Source: Peromyscus leucopus (lineage: Eukaryota; Chordata; Mammalia; Rodentia; Cricetidae). Taken from it: DNA of 64,000 bases. Of this stretch, positions 12,496 through 24,240 are shown piece by piece. The stretch covers positions 113,818,240 through 113,882,239 of the forward strand of contig NC_051064.1 of the NCBI RefSeq assembly GCF_004664715.2, given 5' to 3'. Each line of letters opens with the position of its first letter. Position 1 is the first letter of the stretch. A program made the position numbers and the translations under genes. The notes under the pieces are model-generated. The model was not told the DNA's origin. It saw nothing but the letters and a program-made list of their open reading frames with translations, and did not search any database.

Positions 12496-13589
12496 AACTA
12501 ACCCAGATATTTTACATTTGGATATAACATTGTCTCTCCCATGTAGTTCAAATCCAATGTCCACTGGTTTCCAAAACGATTGTTCTAGAAAGTCATTTAA
12601 ATTTGTCTTTTGTTCAAGATACTAACAGTAAAGGTAAAAGCAGTAAAACCTTAAACTAAATTTTTGGTATAGTGTAGATATGAGAAATATTGTCATGGCT
12701 GAAGAAGTCCAACCTAATGAAATCTGAATGTTTATTTCACACACTGCTGTGCATTGCAGTACCAGATGAGGGACACCCTGTTGATTGTGCCCATAAGGAG
12801 ATTGTAGTTCTAATGCTGCACTGAAAACAGTTGAGGTAGAATATAATTAAGGTCTGAAATAGATGCAATAGACTAGAAAAGGAGGAAGTGGTTACTAGAG
12901 CAGATAGGCCTGGGAATGTCTCCTATAAGAAGTGAGGCTCCATGAAGGCTTTAAACAATACATTGGAGACCAAGCACAGAGAAGGACTGGTGAAGAGAAG
13001 AATCAAGTGAGGGAAATGTGACGAGTGTGTCTCTTTGGAGAAATTAAGATGATCTATTTGGAATAAATAACTCATTAAGGAAGGTGGTCAAGTTTTTTTT
13101 AAAAAAATACAGCTATAAAGGAACATTGATTTCTGAATTCAGGCTGAAGAGTTTGGTTTATCCTAAATAGCAGCATTTGAGAGATTGACTAGTAGATTAT
13201 CCCAGTATTATCTGGATCTCCGGTTCATGTTGTTTGGCAGAAGTTAGTTGAGCCAGATTAACAGGAATGTTTTAGCTCTTCATTCTCTATTCAGGGCTTA
13301 ATGGCTACTAAAGACACACGAACAGTTGGTATACTAGGGCCATTAGTAATTACCTTAACTTTTACCTTTTCTTAGGACCATAGAGAAAATGGTGCTTGAA
13401 TTGAAATTTGAAACATGAGTAAGAGCTCAGGTTGAAGGTATTTGGTGGGAAATGAAAGTCAGAGACTACGCAGTGGATTGAAAGGGCTAGAGACCACAGC
13501 ATAGGCCAACACAGAACTTTACCTACTGTGGTGCCAAGAATGTAGAGAATTGAATAGTTCTAGTTCAATCTCAAGTTCTTGGTGTCTTT
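12496..13589. other. Unique DNA, no gene seen
   Basis: No recognised repeat. No plausible open frame. Confidence 0.45.
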
Positions 13590-13700
13590 GGATTAAGAAA
13601 TACTTGGGTCAGAACCTTCATTCATGTTATTCTCTGTGTGATGTTGGCTGTGCCATTTACTTCCTGATACATAATTTGAAGAATTAAGAGAGCTGTTATG
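13590..13700 (+). repeat. MIR remnant
   Basis: A worn core ('gtgtgatgttggctgtgcca') is followed by a tail like 'gagctgttatgagaattaaa', in the order of a sense MIR. Confidence 0.45.
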
Positions 13701-15159
13701 AGAATTAAAAGAATTTATTCGTGAAGAATCTAATACTCAAAGCTTTGTTACCCTGAGGTGTGTGTGGAACAAAGACCGAATCAGTCAAGTCCTGTAACAG
13801 GGATTTTAAGGAAGAGCAGCTTCAGTCTGCATCCCTGTGACCACTGTCATCAGTACTGCGAAGAGGCTGAGAACTCACATAAACAGGATCCTGTAAATAT
13901 AGATCAGAACATCCTCATTGACTGTCAAAAATAAAATTGTAGCAGCATTAAGGCACCCAGATGAAACACACCAGCACTTATCCACGGTGAAATCTATAAA
14001 GTGCTTTCGATTGCTCAGGGGATCTTTAGATATAGCATCATTTTCTCTATCTTATGGATGACTTGACCACCTCCGCTATGAATTTTTCATGATTCCCCTG
14101 ACCCAGCAGCTCTTGCCTGCCGAGAGAGTAATACAGTATTGATTTCAGAGTTAGGTTTCTGCCTTTTTCACCACAACAGGATTTTTGTAGCCTAGAAACC
14201 TCAATCCCCTATTACTCATTAGAGACTAGGGCAACTTTTCTTAGATCTGGAATTCAGAAGGCGAACCATTTTGCTGCTGGTGTCTAAGATAGGCTTTATA
14301 GCAGAATTTTAACTGATCTTAATAATGAGAGTATCTGTTACTAAAAACTTTCCTAATTGAACCAGCAGAGAGATGATTATAAAGAATGCCAGAAGACAGT
14401 AGTCTCCTTTTTCTCTGTAATTATAATATTTTCCTAGGTATAGCTTTCTAAGTTAACCTATAAAAATATATCAGAGGCTAAAGAGAATAAAAATAAACCC
14501 AACAGGGAAATCCTGTTCATCTAGTTGTATTTTTTCTTGTGTATAACTTTTGGAATAGATGTCTAGGTGGCTCTTATTTTAGTGGCCCCTGGTCATATAG
14601 GAGAAATGAAAAGAGGGCATGCTGTTGGTAGTTTTTATTTAAACTGCTTTTAAGAAATCAAAAAATCCATATCTTACATCCTGTGAAAACTCATTCTTGG
14701 CATTGCCATGGTAACAAGACTTTTAAAAGGGAGTTAACTGAAATTTAGCTGCATATATTATTTCTTTGTGATTCATACTTCATAAAAATGCAAATGTCAC
14801 ACTAATACATGTTTTACCTTAATGTTTTATACTACCGTTTATTCTTAATTGATCTAATGTTTTCCTTAATTAAATTTTGTGCTTCTCCGAATGCTTTTTC
14901 TCTTGCCTTCCCCTTCAGCACTTTTTTTCCCCATGGTTCCATCAAACTATACATTTCTCTGGGTGACATGCAATTTAGGAAACTGTCACATGGGAGATCA
15001 ATCATCCCAGTCTAAAAACTCAACAGAAAGCTTCTGGAAACCTGTCCTGTCTCGCAATTCAGCTGTCCCCTTGCTTTTGTGGAATATTAGTATCTCCTTC
15101 TTTGCCCTTGGGCGTTCTCCCCCCATTTGCCTTTCCCTTAGTCTCTGAAGCAGGGTACT
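13701..15159. other. Unique DNA, no gene seen
   Basis: Two overlapping open frames of 68 and 89 codons at 14809-15148 lack any recognisable domain and are not supported as genes. Confidence 0.45.
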
Positions 15160-15310
15160 CTAATGGAAAGAGCATTGCTGATGTGTTCTGGAATAAGATA
15201 TGGCCTCTACTATTGTCTAACTTCATGACCTTGAGCAAGTCATTCATATGTTTGACCCTTTATCTCCAAACAGGTGATACAGAAGTAAAAAATACCTTTA
15301 TCATAGGTCC
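15160..15310 (+). repeat. MIR remnant
   Basis: 'cttcatgaccttgagcaagt' is the conserved MIR core. A pyrimidine-rich segment and 'tctccaaacaggtgatacag' follow, as in a sense MIR. Confidence 0.65.
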
Positions 15311-16164
15311 AGCAAAACAATGTTAATAAAGTATATGAACAACACCTTTACAGAAGATGTGTGCTTAATGATTGTGTCACTGTGTCCGTTGTAATAATGA
15401 CCGTAATTAAAAAATTAAAAGGAGTTAGATAAGGTTTTTTTTTTTTTCCAGGCAGGTTGCAGTGTGTGTTTGAATTTGATAGCTTTCCAGACATGAAGAG
15501 TGAAACTCCAAGGGTGAAATATTATTCCTAACAAAAGGTGTCAGATTTGACTCTTCTCTTCAGAAGGTAAAGGAGAATAAGAGTAAACAGTACAATGCGG
15601 GAAAGAACAGCTTGATGATGTGGAGGATGGCTACACACTGTCTGACATACTCCGTCCCTAAAGCCTCCTGGCAAATGTTGATGTGTCTGTGCATGTGTGA
15701 GGGAAAAGGGTGCCAAAGAGGTGATTTCACATTCTGAGACATGTAGATGAGACAGAGGCACCCTGTGCTGACACAGCCTTTAACATGGCAGCACATATTA
15801 AGGATTCAAGTCCCTTGGAGTTCAGAGAAGAGGTGCATGCATTCACATGGTCTGAAACCAGAGGCAATGCACAGGCACAATGTTGTTGAATCTTTCTGCT
15901 GCTTAACAGACAGGAATTCCTCAGCTAATGTCTGGGGTCACATAATGGTAATGGGGACCATTTTGAAAGGCTTTCCTCTGAGAGGCCTTTAAGGGCTCTC
16001 CAGGCCTTTGCTATTTGTTTCTTTTAGAACAGGTTTGTTAATCCCTGCAAATGTATCCATGGACAATTCTCAGCAGCTTTTACCTTTGCCCTCCTTTTCT
16101 CTCCCACTGTGTCCTAGTCTGGTTCCTTTTCCCTTTTCTTTTATTTCAGGAATTATCTGTGAAA
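15311..16164. other. Unique DNA, no gene seen
   Basis: A T13 run occurs near 15437. Open frames of 76-81 codons at 15528-15992 overlap on both strands and look random. Confidence 0.45.
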
Positions 16165-16290
16165 GCAGAGTTTAAAAGGCTCATCTGGAATCACATACTG
16201 TCTCTGCCACTGACTGGCTACATAATCTCAGAAGAGTCATCTTAATCTCTTTGATCCTCTAATTCCTCCTTCAGAATAGAACAGTGATTC
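16165..16290 (+). repeat. MIR remnant
   Basis: 'ctctgccactgactggctac' followed by 'cttaatctctttgatcctct' matches the order of a sense MIR core. Confidence 0.55.
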
Positions 16291-17644
16291 TTACCCACAC
16301 AAAATTCCTCTAGTAACAGTTACTTAATATATTTGCTAGTACAAGATCGGACCCCTAGTAAACAGCATTTTGTACTTTTCCTTTTACAGTTGCCTTTTGA
16401 GCTCTTATAGAAGGGTGATGTCACTCTTGTCTTCACCATTGAAGCTTACAGCAGCTGCTGCCGTGATTTTCCTATGGAGAGTAAGGCAGGCGACAAGTGC
16501 TTTCTATGTGTGACATCACATTGTGTTTCCTTGTATGTTCTCCAGCCATAGTGGACCTAGTCCAACTTGATGAGTGCACCGTGTTCTCTCCTTACACGAG
16601 GTCCCTCTGCCCCAGTGTAATTCTGTCTGCTTGAGGATGTTTTTTTCTCTTCTTGGCAAGTTTAAATTAATTTGGCAAATGTTTGACTTGAGAAGACTCT
16701 TCACTAGAAAAGCATTTAGTGATCTCCAAACAATATTAGTATCCACATTTGATGTTTCAATTGCATCATGTGCTTTGCAGTATTTTAACCTTCATAAACA
16801 TTTAATTCATAAAAAAACTTGTTTCATGCTCATATTTATTGTATGACTATAAGCTAGCTTTTATATGCCAAGTATGGTGCCTGCATTGATGTTAAGAGTT
16901 CTGTAAGGGTTTCTTAGATTTTGAGCCTTAATATTATTCAAACTAATTGAAAATTGATGCCATCCGAAAGAGGTGTTATGTATACCTTTGGTGGTTGGCT
17001 GTTCCATGTCTAGTATAGTACTGTGTGCCTAATAAATACTCAACAAATAGTAACCTAAATCTGAGTTATAGAGAAAAGCCAGAGTGCATGTACTTTAATG
17101 TACATTCTTGTTCTTTCACTTTTGAAAGCTCTTCTGGTATCATTAGGGCATTATTTCCCATACTGCTTGCTATACAGCACTAGTCTGAAATCTACTAACA
17201 TTATGAAAAGGCTTTGTTCCATCTCCCTCTGTGAGATTTGCAATGAACATGAACATTTTCAGTTTTGAGAAGTCTGGCAGTAATGGGAATTAACCATGTT
17301 GCTTAATCCAGTGTTTCTAAGTTGTATTTCATCATTGACTTCCTTTTACCCTGAATTCCTCCTAGCATTTGGTATAATACAAAGTGTATAGGAAACTTAA
17401 GGACTAGCACATTTTTTTTCACACTTCTTATAGATGCTAAAATATCCAATGAGTGTATGTAAAACTTTAGAACCTTCAACTCAAACAATATAAATGCCCT
17501 CTAACATACTTGTGCCTCTCTACAATGATGAAAGGCTTTGTTTTGGAAAATCCTTGGAGATCATGAAGCAGATGCATAATATTACTGTTAGGCATATGCA
17601 GAAGAGAGACACCAGCATTTTCTTTTGTAGTATACTGTAGTGGT
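16291..17644. other. Unique DNA with a short L2-like patch
   Basis: A short patch at about 17005-17052 ('gtgcctaataaatactcaac') resembles the L2/MIR 3' end. Nothing else is recognised. Short open frames near 16516-16846 overlap on opposite strands. Confidence 0.45.
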
Positions 17645-17790
17645 CAAAGTGCCAGGCTATTCAGGGCAGAATTTCTGGAGATAATTTTGGTTCTACCACT
17701 TGTCATTTGTTAGCTTTTCTTCAAATTCCTCTCTTTACTGTTTGGCAGTTGCCTCTTTTGTATGATAAGGATCAGACCTGAAGTGGCTGC
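17645..17790 (+). repeat. MIR remnant
   Basis: 'ttggttctaccacttgtcat' fits the MIR core and the following pyrimidine-rich segment fits the next part. Heavily worn. Confidence 0.45.
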
Positions 17791-18689
17791 ATGTAGGTAA
17801 AGAGGGAATGAGATTACTGGAAAAGATTCCACTGAGGGTCTGTATGTGTGGGAAGAGAGACTCTTGCTCTAACTTTCCAGGCTGAACTGCTCAGGGAAAG
17901 AGAGTTGGACATAGAGAAGGAGAACATGACTGTGTGGTACTGTTCAGGCTCAGCTACCAGAGTTATTGACAAATACCTTGTTGTGGGCAAGAGCTGTATC
18001 TGTGGCTTTCGTTTTTATTGTCAAAACACACAATTTTCCTCCTCTTGCTCCTTCATGGTATAAAATATTTGCATTCTATTCTTGGTTATCCAATATAGGA
18101 AGTCTATCTATCATGTGAAAATAAGAGAAAGATCCCAAGTCTTTTTTCTGTACAATTCTTTACAATTTCATTTGCTCTCTATATCTTGCAGGAATATGTC
18201 CAAATGATATTCTTTGGCATATCACATGCTTTTTAGGTATTCCCTAAGAAAAAGTGTCTCATATACAAAGATGTTGGGGAAATTCAACTTTAAACAAAGT
18301 TCAATAGACTACTCTACGTAGATGTTCTTAATAATATTGAATCAAACTCAGAAGAAAAAAATAGTATATGAAGAAAAATAAATTTCTTCTCTCTACTGCT
18401 ATCTATTTCTCTTTCCTAGAGAAAAACAGTGCTATTAAATAATCTCTAAACATATTTATGTATAAATGATCACATCTGTATATTTGCTTCCTAAATATAT
18501 TCATATCAAATTGTCACATCTGTATATTTTCCCCAACACTTGGTATTAGCATACTTCATATTTTGTTTGACCTTCCTGTTTCTCAACAAGTAAGAATTTT
18601 GTGAAGAATAATAATAGTTATTATTTTTATGCCTCTATTGCAGCACATTCTTTTATGGTAGTAGTTCTCAACCTGTGAGAAAGATCTTA
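17791..18689. other. Unique DNA with a small duplicated 16-mer
   Basis: 'tcacatctgtatattt' occurs twice, near 18471 and 18516. No gene was seen. Confidence 0.45.
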
Positions 18690-18790
18690 ATTTTCTTCAT
18701 TTTACAGAGGGAAGAAGTTGGAAGGAGAGAGGTTATGAACTCGCTCTAGGTCACACTGTTAATGATAGAACTAGGTTCAAATAGTATTAC
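18690..18790 (-). repeat. MIR remnant, antisense
   Basis: 'cttcattttacagagggaag' then 'actcgctctaggtcacactg' is the reverse-complement MIR core in the correct order. Confidence 0.65.
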
Positions 18791-18870
18791 TCAGGTTTGA
18801 GAGAACCTCCTCTCAATCTACCAAACACCTCCATGGTTACATAAAGATGCATTTATGTTTAACTTTAATT

Positions 18871-19028
18871 TTTTTGTTTTTTGTTTTTTGAGACAGGGTT
18901 TCTCTGTGTAGCTTTGTACCTTTCCTGGAACTCACTTGGTAGCCCAGGCTGGCCTCAAACTCACAGAGATTTGTCTGGCTCTGACTCCTGAGTGCTGGGA
19001 TTAAAGGCATGTGCCACCACCGCCTGGC
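18871..19028 (-). mobile_element. B1 SINE, cricetid type
   Basis: A reversed full-length B1 with its A-tail on the left as T/G runs, the body 'ttggtagcccaggctggcct' and the head ending in 'cgcctggc'. A short duplication like taattttt flanks both ends. It is more diverged than the B1s at 26.2 and 33.6 kb. Confidence 0.9.
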
Positions 19029-19036
19029 TAATTTTT

Positions 19037-20547
19037 GTTTTTATATTTCAACCTAGTGAGTTTTCCTTATATAGATTTTTGTCTTATAGGTGTAGATAGT
19101 TGTATTTACTTTTTCACATTATTAAAGACTCAGTGTTTGACAAAAGTGATTTTACACATGAACAAATATATTTATAGCACAAATTCTTAGAATTCCTGTA
19201 TTAAATAATAGGTATATTTTTAATTATAATATTTGCCGTAAAATTGCATTCCATAGGTACATTATCTGGTCTGGTTAAATTTCAGTTTTAATAAATTATA
19301 AATGAAAGAATATCGATTATCACCTTTTAGCCTAATAATATCTATGCTTATATGAAGTAGTAAACCAAGACAGAATCTGTTTGAATAGTCTCCTTGATTC
19401 AGGGACTAGAGTGGTTCTCTAAAGATAATTTTAAAATAAAATGAAACCAGACTAAAAGTAACTTTTTATTGTCAGACTAAACTGACATTTCTGAGTAATG
19501 TTAGTGACAAAGTATTTCTTCCTGACATGGATGACCCCTATCCTGGTCCCTGCCTAGTACAGCCACTGCTTGTATGAATTACTTATGTGTGTGAATGTCA
19601 AACCACTTAAAATACAATTTTAGTTGGTTGCAATTTAATGTCTTAACAAAAGCTTTATCCAAGTATATACTATACACAATAAAACAAATCCACTAAACCT
19701 GGAGAATTTAATGGCATTTAAATTGGATTGACAGTTACATAGTCATTACAAAAATGTATGAAAGCAGCTAGTAATAAAAAATTTACTAAGTTAACATAAG
19801 TGTGACAAATACATTCATTACCAAAATTAAAGCATTACCACCATTCTTAAAACTTTCCTTATCTCTATTTTCCCAATTACATGGCTAGCCCTAGGGAACC
19901 CTTGAGTGCTTTACCCATCTATATGCTTTGACCATGTTTACAGTGTCTGATGCGAATTCCTAACTTCAGAGCAGGCATTGAATCCAATTAGAGAGTGCAT
20001 TTTCCATTGACCTGTGTGTGAAACTTTGAGTATGACCCGTTAGCTTTTCATCTTGGTGAATACTGTGCAGACCTTTCCTGCAGTCTTGTAGTACTGTATT
20101 TGTCAGTTTTCAGTATCCTGCCTCATATCTCTTTGTTTGGATTTCCCATGGTTCTCAGAGCATCTTAGCTGTTTGGTTGTCACAGCAGCAGGCCATTTTG
20201 ATATTAAATCTTGCCACTGCTATCCCAGTTTCCAGCACCTACACACAGGGAGAAGGCTTGGCTTGGCTTTTATTTCTCTATTGCGCTTCTCTGAGTATAG
20301 CCTTCTTCCCACTAGTTGGTTAGAGTGCATATAGCTTTTCTAATAGCTGTATTCCAGCATTCCCCAGACTTACCTGGAAACTCTGCTTTACTCTATTCAA
20401 GAATTGTGTGCAATTGCCATCTTTACCAAACTAAATTTCTACCATACCCTAGCCTTGTTTTTATGTGAGGTCAAAATGTCTAAAGGCCAACAGTCCTTTT
20501 TGGGGGAAGGGAGTCAGGGGTAGCTGAAACCAATTGAATTCATGATA
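19037..20547. other. Unique DNA, no gene seen
   Basis: AT-rich sequence with no recognised repeat. A 65-codon open frame at 20137 has no known similarity. Confidence 0.45.
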
Positions 20548-21115
20548 TCTTGACTTTTTTTTCAAAGTCTCTCTGTGTAGTCCTGTGGTGATATTGTATT
20601 CCCCCAAATATTGTGCACTCTAATAAACTTATCTGGGGTCAGAGAACAGAACAGTCACTAGATAGACATAGAGGCCAGAAAATGGTGGCACACACACCTT
20701 TAATCCTAGCATTCTGGAGGCAGAGATCTATCCAGATCTCTGTGAGTTCAAAGCCTCACTGGAAACAGCCTGGCATGGTGACACACTCCTTTCATCCCAG
20801 GTAGTGATGACAGGAAGCAGAAAGGTATATAAGTTTAAGCTTTTAGGCTTTTAGCAGCAGTTCAGCTAAGATTCATTCTGGATGAGGACTCAGAGGCTTC
20901 CAGTCTGAGGAACCAGGATCAGCTGAGGAATTGGCGAGGTGAGGAAGCTGTGGCTTGTCCTGTCTCTCTGATCTTCCAGTATTCACCCCAATACCTGACC
21001 CTGGGTTTGTTTTTATTATAAGCCCCTTTAGAGATTTGTGTTACATAGTCCTGCTTGGCTAGTGACTTGCCCCAATCCTCCTGCTTCTGCCGCCTGTGTG
21101 CTGGAATCATGGCAC
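20548..21115 (-). mobile_element. Old B1 SINE split by an LTR
   Basis: A reversed B1 begins with 'ttttttcaaagtctctctgt' (to 20583) and resumes at 21052 with 'tgcttggctagtgacttgcc' through 'ctgctggaatcat'-like sequence. The two halves are interrupted by LTR-B copy 1. The B1 is more diverged than the LTR, which agrees with the order of insertion. Confidence 0.65.
20584..21045 (+). mobile_element. Solo LTR, family LTR-B, copy 1
   Basis: A 462-bp element starts tgtggtgatat and ends ttaca. It has a perfect six-base duplication, tagtcc at 20578-20583 and 21046-21051, whose bases belong to the interrupted B1. A TATA-like 'ggtatataag' near 20826 supports plus orientation. The first half contains B1-like segments ('acctttaatcctagcattct' and a second shorter one), so SINE-derived monomers appear built into the LTR. 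Related copies lie at 36.5 and 53.9 kb. No internal retroviral sequence adjoins it. Confidence 0.8.
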
Positions 21116-21806
21116 TAAATGTGGCCTTATTTTATTTTTGTACTGAGAAGTTTAAGAGCCTTAGAAGTTTTGCTGTTTGGTTACATAAAAGGAAGAAAGA
21201 AGAATAATGATAAGGAAAGAGTTATGAGGAAAATGAGGGAAGAAACGGAAAAAAAAGGAACAGAAGAACAAAAAGAGGAAAACCACTGCCTTGTAGAATG
21301 ATGAACCTGGAGGCTAGGAAAAGAAGAAAAGTCTGACGGGGCTGAGATGTGCAAACAATAAGTTCCTGTTGGGAGGCCTAAGTATTTTAAAATCTGTGTT
21401 TGTGGATTTGGTTTCATTAAATACCTGTTGTGTTGCTAAGAGCTGTTTAGCAACCTGGTGCCAGACTTTCACTTCAGATTTTGTTCTTCATGTCCCCTTG
21501 TAAATTGTGAAAAGAACAGAACTTTTTGTATATAGAGTTCTAGTCAGGAAAATTTTAATTTAATTTAATTTAATTCAAATAAGCATTTATAGGTGGTTAA
21601 ATATGTGTATGTATAAGGAAACTTTATTAGGTATAAACAACACAGGAGGACTAAAACCTGGAATCAAATGGTGAGATTAGTCACCATTTCACAGTGAGAT
21701 ATGCCATAGGGTTGTGAGGACATAAGCATGGGGTCCTTAGTAAAAGGACACTGCAATGATTTCTGTGCTAAGGCTTGAAGAATGAGCAGAAATGGAACAA
21801 ACCCAT
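21116..21806. other. Unique DNA, purine-rich patch
   Basis: A purine-rich stretch (about 21185-21290, A/G with few pyrimidines) and a (ttaat)n-like run near 21555 are present. No gene was seen. Confidence 0.45.
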
Positions 21807-21820
21807 AAAGAATGGGAAGT

Positions 21821-22695
21821 AGTCTTGAACGCATTGGCATAGGAGATCACTTCCTAAATATAACACCAGTAGCACAGACACTGAGACAAACAATCAATCA
21901 ATGGGACCTCTTGAAACTGAGAAGCTTTTGTAGAGCAAAGGATACGGTCAAAAAAGCAAAGCAATAGCCTACAGAATGGGAAAAGATCTTCACCAACCCC
22001 ACATGTGACAGAGGACTGATATCCAGAACATATAAGGAACTCAAGAAATTAGACATCAAAACGACCAACAGTCCAATTGAGAAATGGGCTTTAGAACTAA
22101 ACAGAGAATTCTCAACAGAGGAAACCCAAATGGCTGAAAGACGTTTAAGGAATTGCTCAACATCCCTAATCATCAGGGAAATGCAAATCAAAACAGCTCT
22201 GAGATACCACCTTATGCCTGTCAGAATGGCTAAGATAAAAAACACTGAAGACACTTTATGCTGGAGAGGATGTGGAACTAGGGGAACTCTCCTCCACTGC
22301 TGGTGGGAATGCAAGCTTGTACAACCACTTTGGAAATCAATATGGCGCTTTCTTAGAAAATTGGGAATCAATCTCCCCCAAGATCCAGCTATACCACTCC
22401 TGGGCATATACCCAAGAAATGCTCAATCACACCACAAAAGCACTTGCTCAGCTATGTTCATATCAGCATTGTATGTAATAGCCAAAACCTGGAAACAACC
22501 TAGATGCCCTTCAACTGAAGAATGGATAAATAAATTGTGGCACATATACACAATGGAATACTACTCAACAGCTAAAACAATGACATCATGTGGTTTGCAA
22601 GTAAATGGATGGATCTAGAAAAAATCATCCTGAGTGAGGTAACCCAGATTCAGAAAGACAAATATGGTATGTACTCACTCATAGGAAGATGCTAG
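21821..22695 (+). pseudogene. L1 ORF2 protein, C-terminal remnant, broken
   Basis: ORF2p is the L1 endonuclease/reverse transcriptase. Only the C-terminal part is present here; the endonuclease and reverse transcriptase domains are missing because of 5' truncation. The reading frame can be followed from the first codon of the element. It contains the ORF2 cysteine-histidine motif C-x3-C-x7-H-x4-C, with Cys codons at 22259, 22271 and 22310 and His at 22295. An in-frame TAG at 21965-21967 falls where Gln is usual, which is one C-to-T change. A missing A in the short A run at 22574-22577 shifts the frame, and the natural end would be the TAG at 22693-22695. The longest open piece is 162 codons (22130-22618) from an internal Met. 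It encodes no functional enzyme. Confidence 0.93.
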
Positions 22696-23490
22696 ATGTG
22701 GAACAAGGATGACTGGACTGCTACTCTCATCACCAGTGAGGCTACCTGGAAAACGGAACCCCAAAAAAGACACGGAGAAATGGATGAGATCTACATAAAC
22801 AGCCTGGTCATGAGTGGGAGCAATGAAGGGCGACGGTCAAGGGAAAGAGAGTGGGAGATCCTAGCTGGATCAAGAAAAGAGAGGGAGAACAAGGAATAGG
22901 AGACCATGGTAAATGAAGACCACATGAGAAGGGGAGGAAGAAGAGAGCTAGGGAGGCCCACGGAGATCCACAAAGACCCCTGCAAACGACTGCTGGCAAT
23001 GGTCGAGAGACGGCAGGAACTGACCTACTCTGGTGATGGGATGGCCAAACACCCTGATAGATGTGCCATAAACCCCATCCAAGGACTGAGGAATCTGGAT
23101 GCAGATATCCACGGCTGGGCCCCTGGTGGAGCACTGGGAGTCTAATTAGTGAGAAAGAGGAGGGTTTATATGAGTGAGAATTGTTGAAGCCAAGGTTGGA
23201 TAAAGCACAGGGACAAATAACCAAATGAATGGAAGCACATGAACTATGAACCAAAGGCTGAGGGGCCCCCAACTGGATCAGGCCCCCTGAATGGGTGAGA
23301 CAGTCATTTGGCTTGATCTGTTTGGCAGGCAGCTGTGCGGTGGTGCCGGGTCCTGGGCTCGTTTCATGAGTTGGCTTTTTGAATCCTGGGACTTATGCAG
23401 GGACGCTTGGCTCGGTCTGGGAGGGGGGGACTGGACCTGCCTGGACTGAGTCTATCAGGTCGATCCCGGTCCTCGGGGGAGACCTTGATC

Positions 23491-23555
23491 TGGAGGAGGT
23501 GGGAATAGGGGGTGGGCTGGGGGGAGGGGGAGGGGGGCAAGAGGGGGAGAACAGG
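23491..23555 (+). other. G-rich block of the L1 3' UTR (possible quadruplex)
   Basis: Repeated runs of three or more G ('gggggtgggctggggggagg') lie just upstream of the L1 3' end. Such a polypurine block is a known feature of L1 3' UTRs and could fold as a G-quadruplex. No functional claim is made for this copy. Confidence 0.7.
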
Positions 23556-23889
23556 GGAATCTGTGGCTATTATGTGGAACTGAATGGTGTTGTAAAATAA
23601 AAAAATAAATTAAAAAAAAAGAATGGGAAGAAGGGGGGAAGGTAGAGAGTAGGCAAGAATTCTAGATGGAAGGAACTGGGTAAGTGAAGACACAAATGTG
23701 ATGCTATCCCAGTATAAATGTAGGTGAACAAGTAATTTACTATGACTCAGTTGGTTTTCTTTTGATTTTTAAACACATATGTGTTTCTGGTTACTCTTAG
23801 ATAAAGGACTCAAAATTGAATTTTGACTGATTTCATAGCAATGTTACTTTAATGAAAAGAACACTGCTCATGGAATAAGGTATGCAATC

Positions 23890-24075
23890 ATCCATTCATT
23901 CTCTTAACAATTATTGATTGTTGCACACTAGAAACTATATTATGCTGAGGGATATCCTCTTCTAATTGTGTAAGTTTGGACAAAGATCTTGATATTTTTG
24001 ATTCTTAGTTTTATATTTGGAAAATGGAATATCAATGTCATGCTTACAAAAATTGTGTTGTGGGTTATATTAAAT
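23890..24075. repeat. L2-like and MIR-like remnants
   Basis: 23890-23945 ('ccattcattctcttaacaat') resembles reversed L2. 23960-24075 ('tgtaagtttggacaaagatc' then 'ttggaaaatggaatatcaat') resembles a sense MIR. Both are badly worn. Confidence 0.4.
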
Positions 24076-24082
24076 TGTATAT

Positions 24083-24240
24083 AAGATGGCTGAGTGGGTA
24101 GAAGTGCTTGCTGACAAGCCTGACAACTTGAATTTGATCCTTTGATTCTACATGGTGGGAGACAAAAACAGATTTCTCCACATAATTCATTACATGCATG
24201 CCAGAGCAGGCGCCCCCCCCCATTCTTAACATTTTAAATA
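24083..24240 (+). mobile_element. B3/B4-like tRNA-derived SINE, worn
   Basis: 'gatggctgagtgggtagaag' followed by 'tgcttgctgacaagcctgac' matches the tRNA-like head of rodent B2/B3/B4 SINEs. The body decays towards a C9 run near 24212. No target-site duplication was seen. Confidence 0.6.

Larger units (their letters stand above)
21820..23617 (+). mobile_element. L1 retrotransposon, 5'-truncated, relatively young
   Basis: A 1.8-kb element holds the last part of L1 ORF2, the whole 3' UTR and an A-rich tail. A 13-base perfect duplication, aaagaatgggaag at 21807-21819 and 23618-23630, marks target-primed insertion. The 3' UTR has the G-rich block characteristic of rodent L1 and ends with 'gtaaaataaaaaaataaatt'. 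The damage is light: one in-frame stop and one frameshift in ORF2. The minus-strand L1 3' end at 40.9 kb is the same subfamily. Confidence 0.93.

Noticed and set aside
14809..15148. Two overlapping 68- and 89-codon frames as a small gene
   Set aside because: They are in different frames over the same bases, without domain similarity or promoter features, and run into a MIR fossil.
21898..22407. 169-codon open frame on the minus strand
   Set aside because: It lies opposite the L1 ORF2 remnant and is a shadow frame with no recognisable domain.
22130..22618. 162-codon open frame as a possible intact gene
   Set aside because: It is the C-terminal part of L1 ORF2 starting at an internal Met, continuing upstream beyond an in-frame stop and ended by a frameshift.
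22808..23272. 154-codon minus-strand open frame
   Set aside because: It lies in the L1 3' UTR complement, which is GC-rich and low in stop codons. A similar shadow appears over the L1 3' UTR at 41.4 kb.
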